A stretch of DNA of 64,000 bases from Isoetes taiwanensis (Eukaryota; Streptophyta; Lycopodiopsida; Isoetales; Isoetaceae). The stretch covers positions 12,300,669-12,364,668 of the forward strand of contig JAJEKV010000013.1 in assembly GCA_021234155.1 (NCBI GenBank), read 5' to 3'. Shown here piece by piece: positions 9,863-24,920 of this stretch; position 1 is the first letter of the stretch, and every line of letters begins with the position of its first letter. The translations under genes were made by a program, and so were the position numbers. A model generated the notes under the pieces. The model was given only the letters and a program-made list of their open reading frames with translations. It made no database searches and was not told where the DNA came from.

Positions 9863-12800
9863 TCAGATTCGATATCTTGGGCAATGTAGGAGAAAATGGG
9901 CTTCATCTTCTATTTCATGGGTCCATGAGACCTTGCATGTGTGCGTTGTTCTCGGGGAAAATCTCCCACCTTCCCACTTGACCCCTAAATGGTGCGAGCT
10001 CATACGGATTGACAAAATGGCATGTCTCTTTCCCATTGATATCAGATCCCTCGGATAAGTCATTGGTTCCAACCTGGGTTCATATTATTCTTGTATTCTA
10101 CCATTTTAGTGCCTGCGGTTTTGCCAAAGTTTATGTTTCATAGATATCTTGACCCATTTCTCGATATTGTCTTTTCTCAAGAGGCATGTTTTCAATATTC
10201 ATCCCCATTTAGTAAGCCATTTTCTAATCTCCATGTACCACCCCTTAGTTTCGCTTTCTTTCCACGCTTAGAAATGGATAACTGTCCTATGCCATTCTAC
10301 GAACCTTACTAAGATAGTGAAGGGTGCGAAATAGTGCTTCTCCCCTCCGGCGACATCATGCCTCAATTTCACTAAGAAGAATCTCGTAGGGTGTTTGCAT
10401 TTTCGTTCCTAGTTCCGGACATCATAAACTTTTTCTGGATTTTTTCCACACGCTTCCACATTTCTAGAGATAAACCTGGCCCCCATATCTCACAACCATA
10501 CAGCACTACCGCTTGGACAAGTGTCTTATATAACATCCTTTTGAGCCCAAAATCCATTATTTCTGCTTTTCTACATTTTCTCTGCATAGAAAAAAGTGCT
10601 CTAAGCCCAGTGTCTGTCCTATGCTCCACAGCCCTGTTCCATTTGTAATTCTGGTCCACCATCAACCCCAAGTACTTATAACTTGTGGTAGTCTCTATTT
10701 TTCCCCCTTATAGCGGAAATCAAAGTCTAACGATCTAGTGCCAAACACTATGATCTTAGTCTTACTTAAGTTCACAGTCATTTGCATTCTGTCACAAAAG
10801 GAAATAAGCACAGATATATGACTTCTCATGTCTTTCTCGTTCCTAGCAAACATTACTATGTCATCTGCATACACGGTAAGGAGATCACATACCCCCTATC
10901 TGCGTCCCTTGGCCTCCGTTCAGTGGGATCCATGACTCCATTTCATCAATAAAGATGCCGAGCGGGGGTGGGCTTAAAGGGCATCCTTGTTTCACCCCTA
11001 TGTTGCTTTGTCCACGTTCTCTTGACATTGTTCGATCAGGGGAAAGGATAACTGTACACATACTTTCTCACAGTTGAGGACGCATGTCAGGAGGTGTGCT
11101 GGGGCTCCTATTCTTTCCATTCTCGCCCATAGGTCTCCTCGTCTTCTTGTGTCAAATGCTTTGGTCAGGTCCACAAAGAGAGCAAAAAGAGGTTTTTTTT
11201 GTTTTCTTCTTGAGTCCATGGCTGCCCTTAGTGTGAGAAGGTGATCTATGGTGGATTTCCCGGGGATCTAAAACCACGCTTGTCCCTTAGCCCGACCTTG
11301 CTTGCTCGCCCATTTTTTGCTGATTTTACGTTTCTATAATTGAGGCGGTCGCCTTGGAGAACAAACTACTGATCGGGATCATCCTATAGTTGTTAGGGTC
11401 TGCTACATCACCCGCTTTGTGTATAGGCCTTTGCCGAACTTGTGGTCGAGGATAGTGGGAAACCCTCACTAGTGCGACATTTAGCATTTTAAGGACAACC
11501 GATTGAGCAGTTGGTCGCCCATTTCAACATCTCTACCGTGATCCCGGATGCATCGGCTTTGCCATTGGCTAGCTTGCTTATTCCTTTCCCCACATCTTCT
11601 CGGATAATTCCATGGTGTTTTCCATTTTCTCCATATCCGGATATACCTTCTACATGAAACAATTTGTGCAAGTCGTGAGTAATACCTTGGCGTCCAAACT
11701 CATGTGTGTTTCCACTGTTTGTTTTGTTTGGTTCGAAACGCTTGGGGTTTTCAATCAGGTGTTTGAACATTTCCTCTGTCTCTTCTTTGATATGCTCTCT
11801 TTTTTTTCTTTCTAAGTAATCCGGTATATCGTTTCCTTGCCTTGCCTTATCTTTGTTTGGGTGCTTTCTTGAATTCCTCCCTACTTTCCTTACAATCCTT
11901 GTCAAACCAAATTGTTACAAGGTAATCCTTTCAAACTCCTTATTGAGCTAAAACATTCCATGGTTGTCTCGGTCCAAATTTTAGTGAGCACATTGCTTGT
12001 GTCGTGCCCATATTATCTCTTGAGCTTTCCTCTCACATATGGCTGCAAAAATATCAGACTTTATGATGATTCATCCTTAATCGATGCATTGCCTTTGGTT
12101 GGTTATCTACTGCAGCCCCTTTGGGATTTGTTTCTAGTGAGATCACTAGTGGCATATGATCAGATTCTCGGTCTTTCCTCTCCTATTTCAAACTCTCCGT
12201 ATGACATTAATCATATGTATACTCTCGATGACTAGATCTACCACACTAGATCCCCGACCTCCGCACTCCAATTGATGTGCATTTATGGTACCAGGGAACT
12301 TTGCAATCCCATTATAGATTACCATGCCAAGTCCCCTACACATGTTTAACAAATGCCCCCCTTGAGGCGTTACATACCCGTATGTATCATCAGTGCATCT
12401 AGATAGTCCTGCTAAAAGAACTTCCTCCTCGTCCATTCTCTCCATCCATATTGGTTCTCCCTCACTACTACTCACATATGCTTGCTTGTTTGCTACTCTA
12501 CCATTAAAGTCTCCAGTAAGGATGACTTCACCACTTTCCATGAGCCCTATTACTTCTTGCTCTAGGGTGTGAAAAGGATCATCACGGTCCATATCATCCT
12601 CATTATATGTGGGGATTCGGGGTGGGAAATAAATACTGCTATGTATATTTTTTTTTTTTTCCAAACATTTCTATGAAAATATATTGCTTTTGCTATTTTG
12701 TTTTCTCGGAAGAACATACCCCTTGAGTGTGTCCTTGATGTAACATGCGATGCCTCCAAAGCCTTTACGCCGCCATCCTTTCATATTCCATACAGAATGT

Positions 12801-12950
12801 ATCATTGTATAGCCAGGTATCTCAGGAAGACCCATCTCTTCGTGTTCATGAGTTTCAACCAAAAACAGAACATCCCAAGAATTGAGAACATCACTGATGG
12901 ACGCCACTTTTTGGTTGTCCAGACCATTGATGTTCCATGTACATACCTTG
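9863..12950 (-). pseudogene. LINE copy B ORF2
   Basis: The endonuclease opens with KVCTWNINGL near 12,945, keeps ETHEHEEMGLPEIPGY and the catalytic TGDFNGR near 12,510. RT remnants include NGKADASGITVEMLKWA (about 11,560), LFALFVDLTKAFD (about 11,190), GIFIDEMESWI (about 10,940) and TVYADDIV (about 10,870), so the catalytic YADD is retained. Downstream come LYGCEIWGPGLSLEMWKRVE (about 10,490) and DEAHFLLHCPRY (about 9,880), the zinc-binding C-terminus typical of plant LINEs. Multiple stops and frame changes make it non-functional. Confidence 0.88.
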
Positions 12951-12964
12951 ATGGCCTCTGGTCC

Positions 12965-13137
12965 CTATTCTTGGTCTTTTATGATTACCTTGCCATTCCC
13001 TTCAAAATGTTCTTTCCTCGATTGTCGTGCTTCCTTCATCTTTTCAATCTCAAGTTTATGCTGCATGTATTGGGCTGGTGTCATATCCTCATTTATCCAG
13101 ATCCTAACATCCTTGATATCCTTTGAAAATCCTAGCT
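12965..13137 (-). pseudogene. LINE copy B ORF1, C-terminal remnant
   Basis: About 57 codons matching the end of copy A ORF1: VRIWINEDMTPAQYMQHKLE then a Lys/Glu-rich helix and a stop at 12,965. It overlaps or closely precedes the endonuclease start. The rest of ORF1 is missing because of 5' truncation at the (GA)n tract. Confidence 0.7.
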
Positions 13138-13147
13138 TGTGATCACG

Positions 13148-13640
<493 letters not shown>

Positions 13641-16600
13641 AATCCACATGTGACCCGACAATATACACAAGACTAGTTATGGAGAATTCTCGTGGAAATT
13701 GCCATCTTTATAATATTTTTGATCCATAATGTTACGCCATCTTTTGAGCCCGACCGAAAGCTACGCCCACATCATCATGCTTTTTCTCGCCTTGGGGATC
13801 GTGAATGTGTGGTAGGAGGACGTTATCCTATTTCAGGCCCTGATCATATCCAAACTAGAAAATTGCCCACCTTTGATCCACGCTTGGAACCAATGTTGTT
13901 AGGGATCGGTCTCCGATGGGAGATTTCAACATAGATGCCTGCGACAAAAACAACATCATCAAGGCATAAAGCTATGATGCCCGCCATGTCCAACAAGTGA
14001 ATGCCGCCCACGGCCACGGCAAGATCGCTTGGACCATATCCGACAAACTTCAAGCTTCCCGCTTTTTGCGACATCGGCCATTAAGCTACCGAGCGACCAT
14101 AGAACCATTACATATATAGTGTTCACTTGAAGGTGGCAATGTGCTAGAATTTAGTGTCCTTTGCAAATTTAGCTGCCGTTAATATAAGCAAATCTTTATC
14201 ATTTAAGTTAATGATTGATTTGTCTTTGAATTTGATAATGTTATAACCTAACCAAGAGTTGGGGCGTGAGATTTCGAAGGTTTCTTCTCTAATTTGGTTT
14301 TGAGTTTTGCTTGCTAGAGTTGCATATCCTCATGAATTTGAATGTTAGGTATTTCGTGACATAGTCATGCAAAGGGTTTGGTTTGGTTTGGTTTGGTTGC
14401 AAGTGGGTTTGGTTTGGTTGCATTGGTTTGGTTTTGAGCATGTTTTAAGAAATGACATCAGAAAGTACCAGAATTATGACACTAACCCGACTTCTTTGAA
14501 GTCGAAAAGTTTATGCAAACAACCCTACAAAAATTTGATTGAGAGATTGGGTCATGTATAGATCTAACCTCAGAAAGAATAATATGTGAGAGTCATTTTT
14601 ATTGCATAGGGCAAGTTTAAAAGCAAATACAAAAATAAGGACAGCCCATACTTGATACTTCTAACCAAACTACTTGACCTTAGATAACTTGGTTTACAAG
14701 CCATAGCATCAATCTCACCCAAAAGATAGCTTTGATATGTTTGGCTTATGGTAGTCCCACATAGGCCTCAAGCATCAAGAGAATTGTACAAGGCTACCCT
14801 ATAGAAACATAATTTAGAAATTGTAAAGTACCTATATGAGCTTAGTTGAACCTAACATTGAACCGAAGTTTAACATTTGTCGATGAATGAGGATAATCAA
14901 AACCCTGGATAATCAAACCTCCCGACTTAAAGCCCATATTATCCATGTTGTCCCTGATTTGAAAAGATCATTGATTTGCCCCTTATTGTTTGGGTCAAGG
15001 TTTAGATAGGGGTTGCAAGCAACAATGCCTTTTGGCAACATATTAGGATTTCAAAGCAAAGACACCTTTGCACCTTTGGGAGGGATTGCCAAGAAGGTTT
15101 GGGGGTATGAGAAACATCTTTAACATACTTAGTTTTGTCGCCTTACAAGAATTGGATGGGGGGTCCCAACTTTGATAATAGACCTTACAAACTCCATGTT
15201 TTGATAAAAAGATATATGGGACCCATCTTTTTAATCTAGAAAGCTTTAGATTATATCTCTCGCTAATCTAAGCATAAAACTTAGGCTAATGGACAATATA
15301 TGTTTTTCATATTGTTGTGATTTTGGATTATGGGTTGACCATTTTGGGTTGCTTTTAATTCTACAACACCAATAGAAACCCTAACTACTTTTCTTAGCAT
15401 TGATATGATTTGAATTTTGGGTTGACCACTTTCTACGCTTTAGATGCTAAAAGTTTGTATTTCTATAGCTATGCATGCCAAAGGTATAAGGGCAAAACAA
15501 CTTAACCCAAAGCTCTTAACTACCAAAGATAATCCAAAAGTCATAGGTTTTCAAGGGCTATATACAAATGAAAACAAAACAATTTGTTAGAGCGCCTCAT
15601 CATTCTCTTTGAACATCATTTACACATTTTTTAACTATGCTCAAAGAACGCCGGGCAACCGCTACTAGTGGATAAATAAGGGCATTCCAGAACCAAGGAT
15701 AAGCTGCCACCTAAATATCTTAGAAGCTTCTTTTCCGAACATGCCAAATTTGATATTTAAACTTTAGGGTTTTGGAACACTAATAGGGCAAATAATGTCC
15801 AGACTATTACTATTTGTTACGCACATTCAGAGGTGTTGGTAATTTAAGAAACTCACGCCCTAATGGCTTGCATAGTGATGGTCGAGATATTCCCAAGCAT
15901 GTGCTTGAAATTTTAAATATTACAGAGGTGTTACCCGATTTAGGGAGATTTCCAATGGATGAGTCGCTTTATCTTAAGAATGTGAAACCATTTTTCACTG
16001 ACTCATTGACATTTGATTTGGTTTCGTTTCTATGTAGGACTTAAAAACCAAGGGACACTTACGCTTTTTTGCATTATAGTAACAATGCATGTGATTTTTT
16101 TGCATTCTTATCTACAGAAAGGTGTTTTATTTGCACAAAGGACCGCTTTGCACCTAATAGTTTGATTGTAAAAACGAAATGCGTGATTCAACTTGAAACG
16201 AAGTCTTACTATTATGAACTTACATTGTCGCCATTTTCTGCGCTGGGCAGAAGTCCCTTTGTTCAATAATCGTTGCACTCCAAACTATCTCACATATATA
16301 TTTTTTCTTGTCAGATAACGTGCCGGCCGGACTTCTACACCGGTCTCAATTTCACCGCCAGAGAAGTCCTCTTCTCTCATATTGCACTCCTCAGAATGCA
16401 CCGCTTATGTAATGCATCCGTACATATGTGTATGACTAGAAAGTTAAAAGCTCTTACCTCTCGTGTTACTCCCAAATCATTTGTCATTTAAGTAATCATT
16501 TGTCGAATAACTTGACAACCTTTTTTTAAGATAGACACCTAACACTAACTTCAGATTTAAAGCATACCCTACACTTTGAAAGAACTCAATGATTCTCAGA

Positions 16601-18540
16601 CAAAAGTTTCACTAAATTGCCATAATTTCAAGGCATATTCCATGTTATCTCCATTGGCCGGAAGTAGAAATCCTCATTGCAAATGTGGGTAAAAATATTT
16701 GCTCTAAATGCTTTTGTGATTTGGATGCTACAGAACATAGCATTGTGTAGCAGCACCCTAGAAGTATGAACACCGCTAACTTTAAGAGTTAAGAATCCAA
16801 AACCTAGAGGAGAATACCCACCGGGAAACACTTTTAGCAAACATTTTTGTCACAAGAAATATCGCCTCCTCTCCTCGCGGAAGACATGATGACTACCTTC
16901 ATTAGTATTCAAGATAACAAAGAGGGTATAAGAAAGCAAACCGCCTACCAAGAAGAATATTTTGCAGGGAAAGCCGGAAAAATCACGAGCCAAGTTTGTC
17001 CGATTGCTCCAGATGGACTGCATTAACAAAGTGACACATTGGCACCTCTTTCCTAGATAATAGAACTTCAAATAAGTTTGTTTCAATTTGACTTCTAAAG
17101 TGAGGAATTTGTAAGATAAGAAGGTATCTCGATCGAAAGTTAACAAAATAAATGTGGTTCGGGATCGCCAATAATGTAGACATAAAACCTTCAAACGTTT
17201 AGCTAGCTCCTTTGTATGCGTGATATTGGTTATCTTATGAAGGTACTCTTACCATCTCATGAAGGAAGCTAAACACGTAACCTACTCTTAAAAATCCAAG
17301 TAAAGAAATATCCAAAGGACCCAGCCCATTCCTAAAATGCATCAAGGCAAAATGCATTGCACAAATGCCCCATGTTATGGAAACCAAGGAATATCTTGAG
17401 AGCAATAAATCGACTTTCGCTTAGCATGAACAATGGCTACAATACCTCCCATTGTAGCTCATGCCTTCAAGACAATAAACAATATACCTTTTTTTGCCTC
17501 TAGCTAGGCCAGATAACACCTTATCTCAAAACCTTGCATTCTCAGAAACAACATTGCAAAGCATTATGAAGGGCTAGCTATTTGAACAAATTTAACGATC
17601 TAGAGATTGGCAACACCTCTAAAAAGATTTGGTATAGGATATAAGATATACCTATAATAAGTTCCAAAGAAGGTAACACCTTGTGAATGTTTACCAAGAA
17701 AATTTTTGTAGTGACTTGTAAAAATCCCCTTTTAGAATCGGAGATGGCAAACCCTCAGACAACAATGCCCTCAAGTAGAAAAAGACAAAAGGAATTTTGA
17801 AATGTAACGAAACTTTATTGGTTGATATGTAAGATGGACCAAACACTAACATCCATGTAAAGGAAGGATACCAAAAGGATAAATCCATCATTGGTCTTGT
17901 AAAATGTGGTCCGTTGTTTTAAAGAGGACTTTGAGTTATTATATGCGAGATAGGATCTCCTCAAGTTCCGATATGGATTATTGTTTGGGGTCCGGTTCGA
18001 ACTCCTCAAGTAAGACACTGTGGAGGACCCTTGATTCCAACAAGAGAATCCTGGGGACTATGTCACGGATTTGCAAGAAAAGGACAAGAAGAAAGAAAAC
18101 GGAAGTGAAAAAGAACAATGAGAGGAAAATGATATGCTTCTTTGATATCAATGATGAACATACATGAGCTTTCAATCCAGAGAAGACAAGAGAGACAAGA
18201 CTCAAAACTCATCTAGCCCTCATATGCCAGCTTACTATATATATAGTACAATGGCCTTTGGCCCAATATAGACATCCCTGATCGATTCGGTGTTTAACTC
18301 GGAAGGAGGCCTGATTTGGTGTGAATATTGGCGCGGTTCTTTGAAGTGCCTAGAATCACTGACGCCGACGCCGACGCGGGATCTTCTCATCACTTGTCCG
18401 AGCCGGCTTCTGATAGGTCGCCGCTGGTCTTCTCATGGGCCTGGATGGTCGGGTTGATCGCGGATCCTTGAGCTTGACCTGGTCCGTCAGAGGAAGGAAT
18501 AGTCCCGCACTGTGAGGCATTGTGACTAACACTCCCCCAC
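13641..18540. other. no recognisable gene
   Basis: About 4.9 kb without a supported gene. Short ORFs (for example 15,814-16,044 plus and 16,850-17,194 minus) show no domain. A GDFNIDA-like reading near 13,920 on the plus strand could be an old LINE endonuclease but has no support around it. Probably decayed repeats. Confidence 0.5.
14375..14434 (+). repeat. (GGTTT)n-like short tandem repeat
   Basis: Repeated GGTTTG units, interrupted by GCAAGTG and CATT. The unit is not the plant telomere repeat TTTAGGG. Confidence 0.75.
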
Positions 18541-21500
18541 CAAACGGATTACCCCGGGTGAAGAAAAGGAGGAAGTATCTCTCCAGGCTGGGAAGCTCCC
18601 CCGAAAGTGATCCTCACGGGAGTGAGGACTCCGCACCATTATGGTAACCGCAAATGAGATCCCCGGGCGCTTTTGGAAGAGTGAGGGAGGCTGAGCCCAA
18701 GGGCGTGATCGGGGGCTAATGAGAAAAATGAGAGCGCACTATGTCTTCAAGGGCCGCATGGGTTTCGTGGAAGAAACAAACCGGCACCCATGAGGAGGTA
18801 AGTCCTGAGACCAAAGCACCGTATCGACCCGGCATTCTGATTGCGCGAAAGATGGACGCCATTTGAGGAGTCGACCGTGAGGTTTGAGAGCAAAGACGGT
18901 AAAACCCCGCCTCGGACGGGTGGATCCAAGCGGGTCATGGGAGGTGGCAAGATGTCGCAAGAAGGTGTCGAGGCCATGTGTCGGTATCCTCGCCGCCAAC
19001 CACACGCGATCGGGGTAATATAGATCCGTGTTTCAAAGAGTGTCTAAGGTGGCATTATCCTCCTGCCGCCCCGACAAGCGGGATCCCAACGAGATCCGGC
19101 CGATTTGGAGGCGAGTGGATCCCCCGCGGCCATCCATGACCTTGGTCCGTAAGGGAAAACGCCAATCGGCAAGAAAATCGGGCGGGAGGGGCAACCTGCA
19201 GAAGTATACCGAGAGGGAGCCGTGCCTGCAGCCGAAACGCCGCCCCCCGAATTCACCGACAAGGGCAGGATCTAGAGCCTGCACCAACCATCCCACCCTA
19301 AGCGTGGAGCCGAGAGTAAACAAAGAGGGCTATCCTAACCCGGGGGAACCGCCTTTGTTATCCGTGAAGAGCACGCAGCTTGATTGTAACCTACTGTGCC
19401 GATGTAAACTTGTGCAAGCGGGAAGATCCTGGATGTCCCGATACTTCCTTGTTTGTTGTAAATACCAAATTGCAAGCCAGAGGCAAATGATGAAAAGCTC
19501 CGCATGTACTCTTGATGAAGAGCATGTGTCCGGGTCATGATTAGATGATAGGGTTGTTATCCAAAGCAACCATTGAAGTGTGGTCACCCCGAAAGTTCTC
19601 GATGTGGCCCATCTCTAAATTTTGTCCCGTATCCGCCGTGATAGAAATCAAGAAAAATGTATGCCATTACCTAACAACCTGTGATCAGGATCAGGTCCTG
19701 ATCGGGCCACAAGCGCTGAATGAGATCAAAGACCAAAGGGCACAAAATAAACCTTTGTCTTCAGAAAGTTCAAAGCCAGACTGGAGAAAATCAAGGTGTG
19801 GTACTAGGGAACATCAACGGACCATCACCGTATGCCACTTCGTAAGAAAGAGGTGGGTGGCGGCAATCACATAATCCGTATAACCGAAGGAATAGGGTAG
19901 TCAATGCGGTGTTGAGAGCAATGGTATTGTAGCTCTGTTTTGTCCGAGCCTCATCACAGATCAATAGTTTGCACCAGTTGTTCGAGGTCACCTGATCCCG
20001 TGGGTCCTTTTCAACGTGAAAAGCATGGTTCCGTCACCGACCCGCTTCGAAGTGTTAACCCCGGTGGAGGGAGGCTTCTGCCCCAGTGGGCATGGAGTCA
20101 AGACCCGCAATCTCCCGCTGCCCATCAAGAAGTTTTCGCTTCAACTCCGTATCGCATCTTGGAGGGATGTTAATGGAGAAGTTGCGGGAGAGCCGAAATG
20201 CCAAAGACGAAACGGAAAGGCCACGCCCGTAAGGTGTTGAACTTGAGTAACGTAATTTTCACAAAGCTCTGGTAATACAAAGCCGCTGAGTTTAGCAATA
20301 TCTTCTCCTTGTCACTAAGGAGGGTGTCTTTGACTGTGTTCTCCAATAAGGCCCGGTTCTGGATTGAAGCCGAGCCTGCTGGATCCGCAAGTAGGCTGGT
20401 ATGATCCCGCGGCACTTTTGATCTATGCGGGCCCGTAAGAGAGCCCCATGCTTTTCTTGGGTTACTCTGCAAAGTTTGAACTTGTGCAAGCCAGCCTTGA
20501 AGGTTACTTTTGGCCAACCACATCTCAGGCCGCCGTACCGCGGTGAACCCCATTCATAAGAGCTTTTTGGATGTTTTGCAACTTTTAGGAACAAGAAATT
20601 TGGCCAATCCCATTGATATTCCATACAACCACCCGGGGTGTCCAGTGGGTGGAGCCTACTGCTGCCTTGTTTGTGATGTTTGGGACACATGATGAGGACT
20701 AGAGTGCTTGGTTTCTCAGAGAGGAGGAGGAGACAAACACATGCGGTGTTGGAAGGCTGACATGACCAAGAAGAAGGGCGTGAAGTACAACTTGATGAGT
20801 CTTAGAAGGACCCACGAAAGGGAATTTTGAGAATGAGAGTTTGTGGGAGGAAAGTAATGACAGATGAGGGTTTGAAGATGGCCTCCCGTTTAAGTTTCAG
20901 AGGGAGAAGTGGCGCCTCAAAGATTCGCATAATTTTGAGAAGACGGTGAGAACGCCAATCGGGGCCAATCAATGTGGTGGGTTGAGCCAGTAGCGCTGAC
21001 TACTTATATTATAGAAAAGTTTATTGATATGGGTGTCTTTGATAGAATACCATATGCCTACGTAAACTTAACAAAAGTTTTCATGGGGCTTGTCAATACT
21101 TGTGAGGCGATGCACGCTTGCATGATAAGGTGTGCACCAAACTCCGACATCAAGATCCCCGTATGGCATCAAGATAAACAAGGGGTTTGCAAAGGAATAT
21201 GGAATACCCTGGAATTAGGTGTTGAGTCACGAATGGTGGTGCCATCGACCACTGCGGTGTATCCATGCGGTCGCTGATCTATGTTACTGGCGAACCGCCT
21301 AACCGGGTCGATTTGGTTTTAAGCTCATTTCCTGAGAGAATTCAGAGTTTTTCGCGCTCGCTGAATCGGACGCATTCGGCCAACAAGGGCTTCACCGAAG
21401 TGGGCGCTAAGAAAGAGACAGACTCTAAAAAGAGCCCCGGGAGCAAGAGTTTGAAGTGTAGAAGAAAATTGCATGGCAAAAGATTGCGAAAAGAACAAAG

Positions 21501-22440
21501 CGGATTCCAAGGCGAGGACGAAAGCAAAGAACCTGAGGATCTAAAGCCGCCAGAGAGACGTAAAAGGTTTAGGGCTGCTAAAGGTGGGCTTAAGGCATGA
21601 TATACTTAAGTCAAGAACCGCTGATGGTGCCGTCGCCTAAAGATGCCAAGGAGGTGATTGAGAGGCAAAAATTTGGCTAAGTCCCCAAACAACAAAGGGA
21701 GAAGGAATGAACTGGTGGAGATGAGGCGCAGAGAATGATGGATGACAGTACAAAGGACACACATTAATGTTCGACGGGCGGAAAAGAAGGAATGGCATTT
21801 AATGTCGCCAACTCGGCGGATATCATTAAAAGGAATGTGTCGAAGGTACCATGGCTAGATATGCGCTGGAGAAAAGATGCTCATGAAACAAATTTGCATT
21901 GCAAAACATCGCTATGATTTATGATTGGTCCACGCCGACAAGGACTTCCTCGCCTGGCTATAAGACCTAACCGAGTAAAACGGCTAAGAACTGATGGCGC
22001 CAAAGATGGTGGCCACGTTTGAACCAGGACCGCGACTATGCCCACCGAACCGCAGAGGGATACCCGCAAGATGAATTGTTCGGACCTTCATACGCCATTA
22101 CAATCGCGGGCGCGAGAATGGACGCTACTGTGTGCCGATGGCCGAACATCCCGACCAAGACCAACGGATGGAGGTGGTTCTCAAGACCTTCATTGGACCC
22201 CGAAAGCGTAATCCCCTACTACATCCCGCAAGAGATCACCTCCTCGCCCCAAACCCGAGTAGAGGGTTTTTCTTAGGACTTAGTATATAGGGCTGTTCGC
22301 TTTTTGTATAGGGCAAGGGCGTCTATACGGAAATAGCCGGTCAGCACCAATATTTTGTAAAAAAAAAATTCCATCTATAATATAAATATGCCGCCGGTTT
22401 AGTCACTATCTGCTAGAAAAGCGTGGTCCGAATAAAGATC
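18541..22440. other. GC-richer block without recognised gene
   Basis: The base composition is visibly more GC-rich than its neighbours, with many CCG and CGG words. Several ORFs of 60-170 codons exist on both strands. None shows a motif I can name. A Lys/Arg-rich ORF at 21,265-21,600 is the most skewed. Since it lies downstream of the minus-strand gypsy pol, part of it may be LTR or 3' untranslated sequence of that element, but I could not pair any LTRs. Confidence 0.4.
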
Positions 22441-22449
22441 CGCTTGTGG

Positions 22450-24920
22450 ATGCACTTTCATCGCTAGGAAATGTTTTGAGGAGAAAGCCATTAACCGTAG
22501 GTAATGGAGTGCCATCTAACCTCACCTGGGCTGGAAAAACTGGTCTAAACCACTTGAACAATTTGATAAGGGCCAAGCCAACTAAACTTAAGTTTACCCA
22601 AAAAAAAAGTTTTGAAATCGAGAATCATAAAGAAGAACCAAATCTCCTCCTTGAAATGTTTTTGTCTCCACCGCTTGTCATGTAAGCGATTTTTGCAACC
22701 CATTGTCCATGAAGAACACTAATATAAGCTTCTAAGTTCATCCAACTGGCTCCAATTGATAAATTTCTTTGAGTGGGTAAAGAAGCGGATTATGGGCGTG
22801 AGCTTGAAAACGGAGGTTGGAAGTATGTATTCTAAACCGGCATGAGAGCTTCTTGACCATAAACCAATTTGAAAGGGTGTGGACTCAGAGCTATTTTTGA
22901 AACAAGTATTGTAAGCTCCAAAGAACGTGAGAAAGTTTGTTTTGCCAATCACATGGCGAAGCATCACAAATTTTCTTTGAGAATTGTGGACTTCGAAGTT
23001 TTGTTTCTTCTCCGCCAAACCATTCCCTGAGGACAGTAAGGTGTTTTAGGCGACGATGCGTGAGATAACCGGTCACCATGGTATGATTGATAAATGGACA
23101 CCACTTATCACCCACCAGCCCCGGTCGCTGCGGATGATTTGTTGATAGAGAATCTCGGTCAGGTCAGGCTTCAATAAAGGTTGTCCGGAAGCGCAAGCTT
23201 CCCACCATTTGGTAGCCGAGTCGGTGAGACATCAGCGGTATTCCAAAGCGTGCCGCCAGAGAATCGCACCGATGGGTCCCACAAAAATCCATTCCCGCTT
23301 GGCCGGCGGAAGTGGGTGGCTTAATTCTGCTGCCAAGGGAAGAGCTGCCATCGTAATGCCCCACGCCGCAAGCATCAATAACGGGCGCATGCAGGCTGAA
23401 GAGCTGCCGTAATAAAAATAACCAAAGAAGGATTTTGGCGCGTCAGAGGTCACCATGAAAATGACCACCAATCGTTTTCCCTATGGGCTTCTGACAATAT
23501 CCGACCCCGCGAGGGAGAACACACGAAGAATGGTATCCTTAATTTTTGTAAAGCATGGCCTGCGAACCTTGTAGTCACCCGCGCAGAAATTGATGTCGAC
23601 GGATTGTCGCTGAGAGAGCGTATGCCCCGGTGGAAGATACCGTGAGGATATCACGAAAAGTCATGGAACCAATGGTGTTGCCGCGACCGCAGTTATTGAG
23701 CATCGTGAGCATGCCTGAGACTCCAAAGAGGGATTATCCGTGCAGGATGCGAAAGATAACCGACAAATATGAGATTTGGGTCGCCTTGTGAACAATTTCA
23801 AAGGTGCAAAATTTTGCGGTAGGGACCCAAATGTAAATACCGCGCCCGTACGGATTTTTGATCAAGTAAAGAAGTGCCCGGTGGTCAACAAAGAATTTGA
23901 TTTGATCACCAAAAGATAGTGACTAGTTTTTGGACGCTAGAAATTAAACCCTAAGGCTTTCGCCTGCGGGCGTAGTAGCTATGTCGCCAGAATTGAGTTT
24001 CCGGTCATGGAAGGCCGCATTTGGTTTTGTCGGCAAAGACGGTATTTTTGAGAAAGAACAACTCCCCAACAAAAAGGCCGGTGACACGTGACATGGGATA
24101 TGAGTGGCTTGTCCCATTGAGGAGGAACAAGAACCGGCCCCGAAAAGGCATTTAACCGTTGGAAAGTAGCCCCGCCTGGAATTCCAAGCCCGTGTGGATT
24201 TATCACCCGTGGAGTTTATGAATGGGATCCGTGAATGGTCGCCAGTCCGTGAATGAAGGTGGAGTAATAATTGACCCACCCAAGAAAGAGCTGCAGTTTC
24301 TTTATATTGGCTGAAGGTGCTGATTTTGACAATGATTTTGGCGGTGAACTGCAGATACCTCGCTATTTCCACCACATGTCCCAAATCACCGTAACACCCG
24401 CGACACGGTGCATTTCGATTGGAGAGACCAATGTCAATTTCATCACATTTCAAAGACAAGTTCCAATTTATCCAAATGGTCGGATGGAACCCAGAGGCGA
24501 GAAGTCATCTTGAAAAAATTTGCAAGAAGGGATTTTCCTTCATAAACTCGGAAAATCGGTAGAGTACGATAACGCTGGAAACGTGATGGATATTTGATAA
24601 CCAAAAGGAACCAATCTGTAGGTAAAAGCACTCCACCTGGGTGGTGAAGGTAGTTCGAAGTTGATCGATTCTTTGGATTGAGATCCCGATTGTAGCCGTA
24701 GAAACTCATCCATGAAGGAGCAAGACCAATGTCCAAGAACCCTTCCAACCTCGGGTCTCAGGAAGGGAAGGGGAAATGATCACGCCCGTGGCCCGGGATT
24801 GAGTTTTCTGTAGGTCCACACAACGCCGATCTTACCATTGTGTTTGAGGTAATGACGATGTAGTCAACCCACCGTAATGTTTGACCTCAGATCAAACCAA
24901 GAAGCGAGTTGTCAATTTCC
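22450..24920 (-). pseudogene. gypsy pol: RT, RNase H, integrase
   Basis: RT: RDHFPFPF (about 24,795), NYLHHPGGV and TYRLVPFG (about 24,620), then SDHLDKLELVFEM (about 24,460). Tether and RNase H: KLQLFLGWVNYYSTFIHGLA (about 24,290), VLVPPQWDKPLISHV and GVVLSQK (about 24,060). Integrase: EWIFVGPIGA (about 23,285), TDSATKWWEA (about 23,215), STPFQ plus YGQEA-like sequence (about 22,880), and the C-terminal GDLVLLYDSRF...KLKFSWLGPYQIV (about 22,650-22,560). The reading jumps between three frames throughout. The identity rests on motif order, which is convincing for Ty3/gypsy. No chromodomain was recognised. Confidence 0.85.

Noticed and set aside
13844-14074. LINE endonuclease from a GDFNIDA reading near 13,920
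   Set aside because: A single short motif with no supporting endonuclease or RT sequence on either side.
14375-14434. Telomere-like repeat
   Set aside because: The unit is GGTTTG, not TTTAGGG, and it is short and irregular.
21265-21600. Lys/Arg-rich ORF as a gene
   Set aside because: Low-complexity basic sequence in a GC-rich block, with no domain, no start context and no homologous copy in the window.
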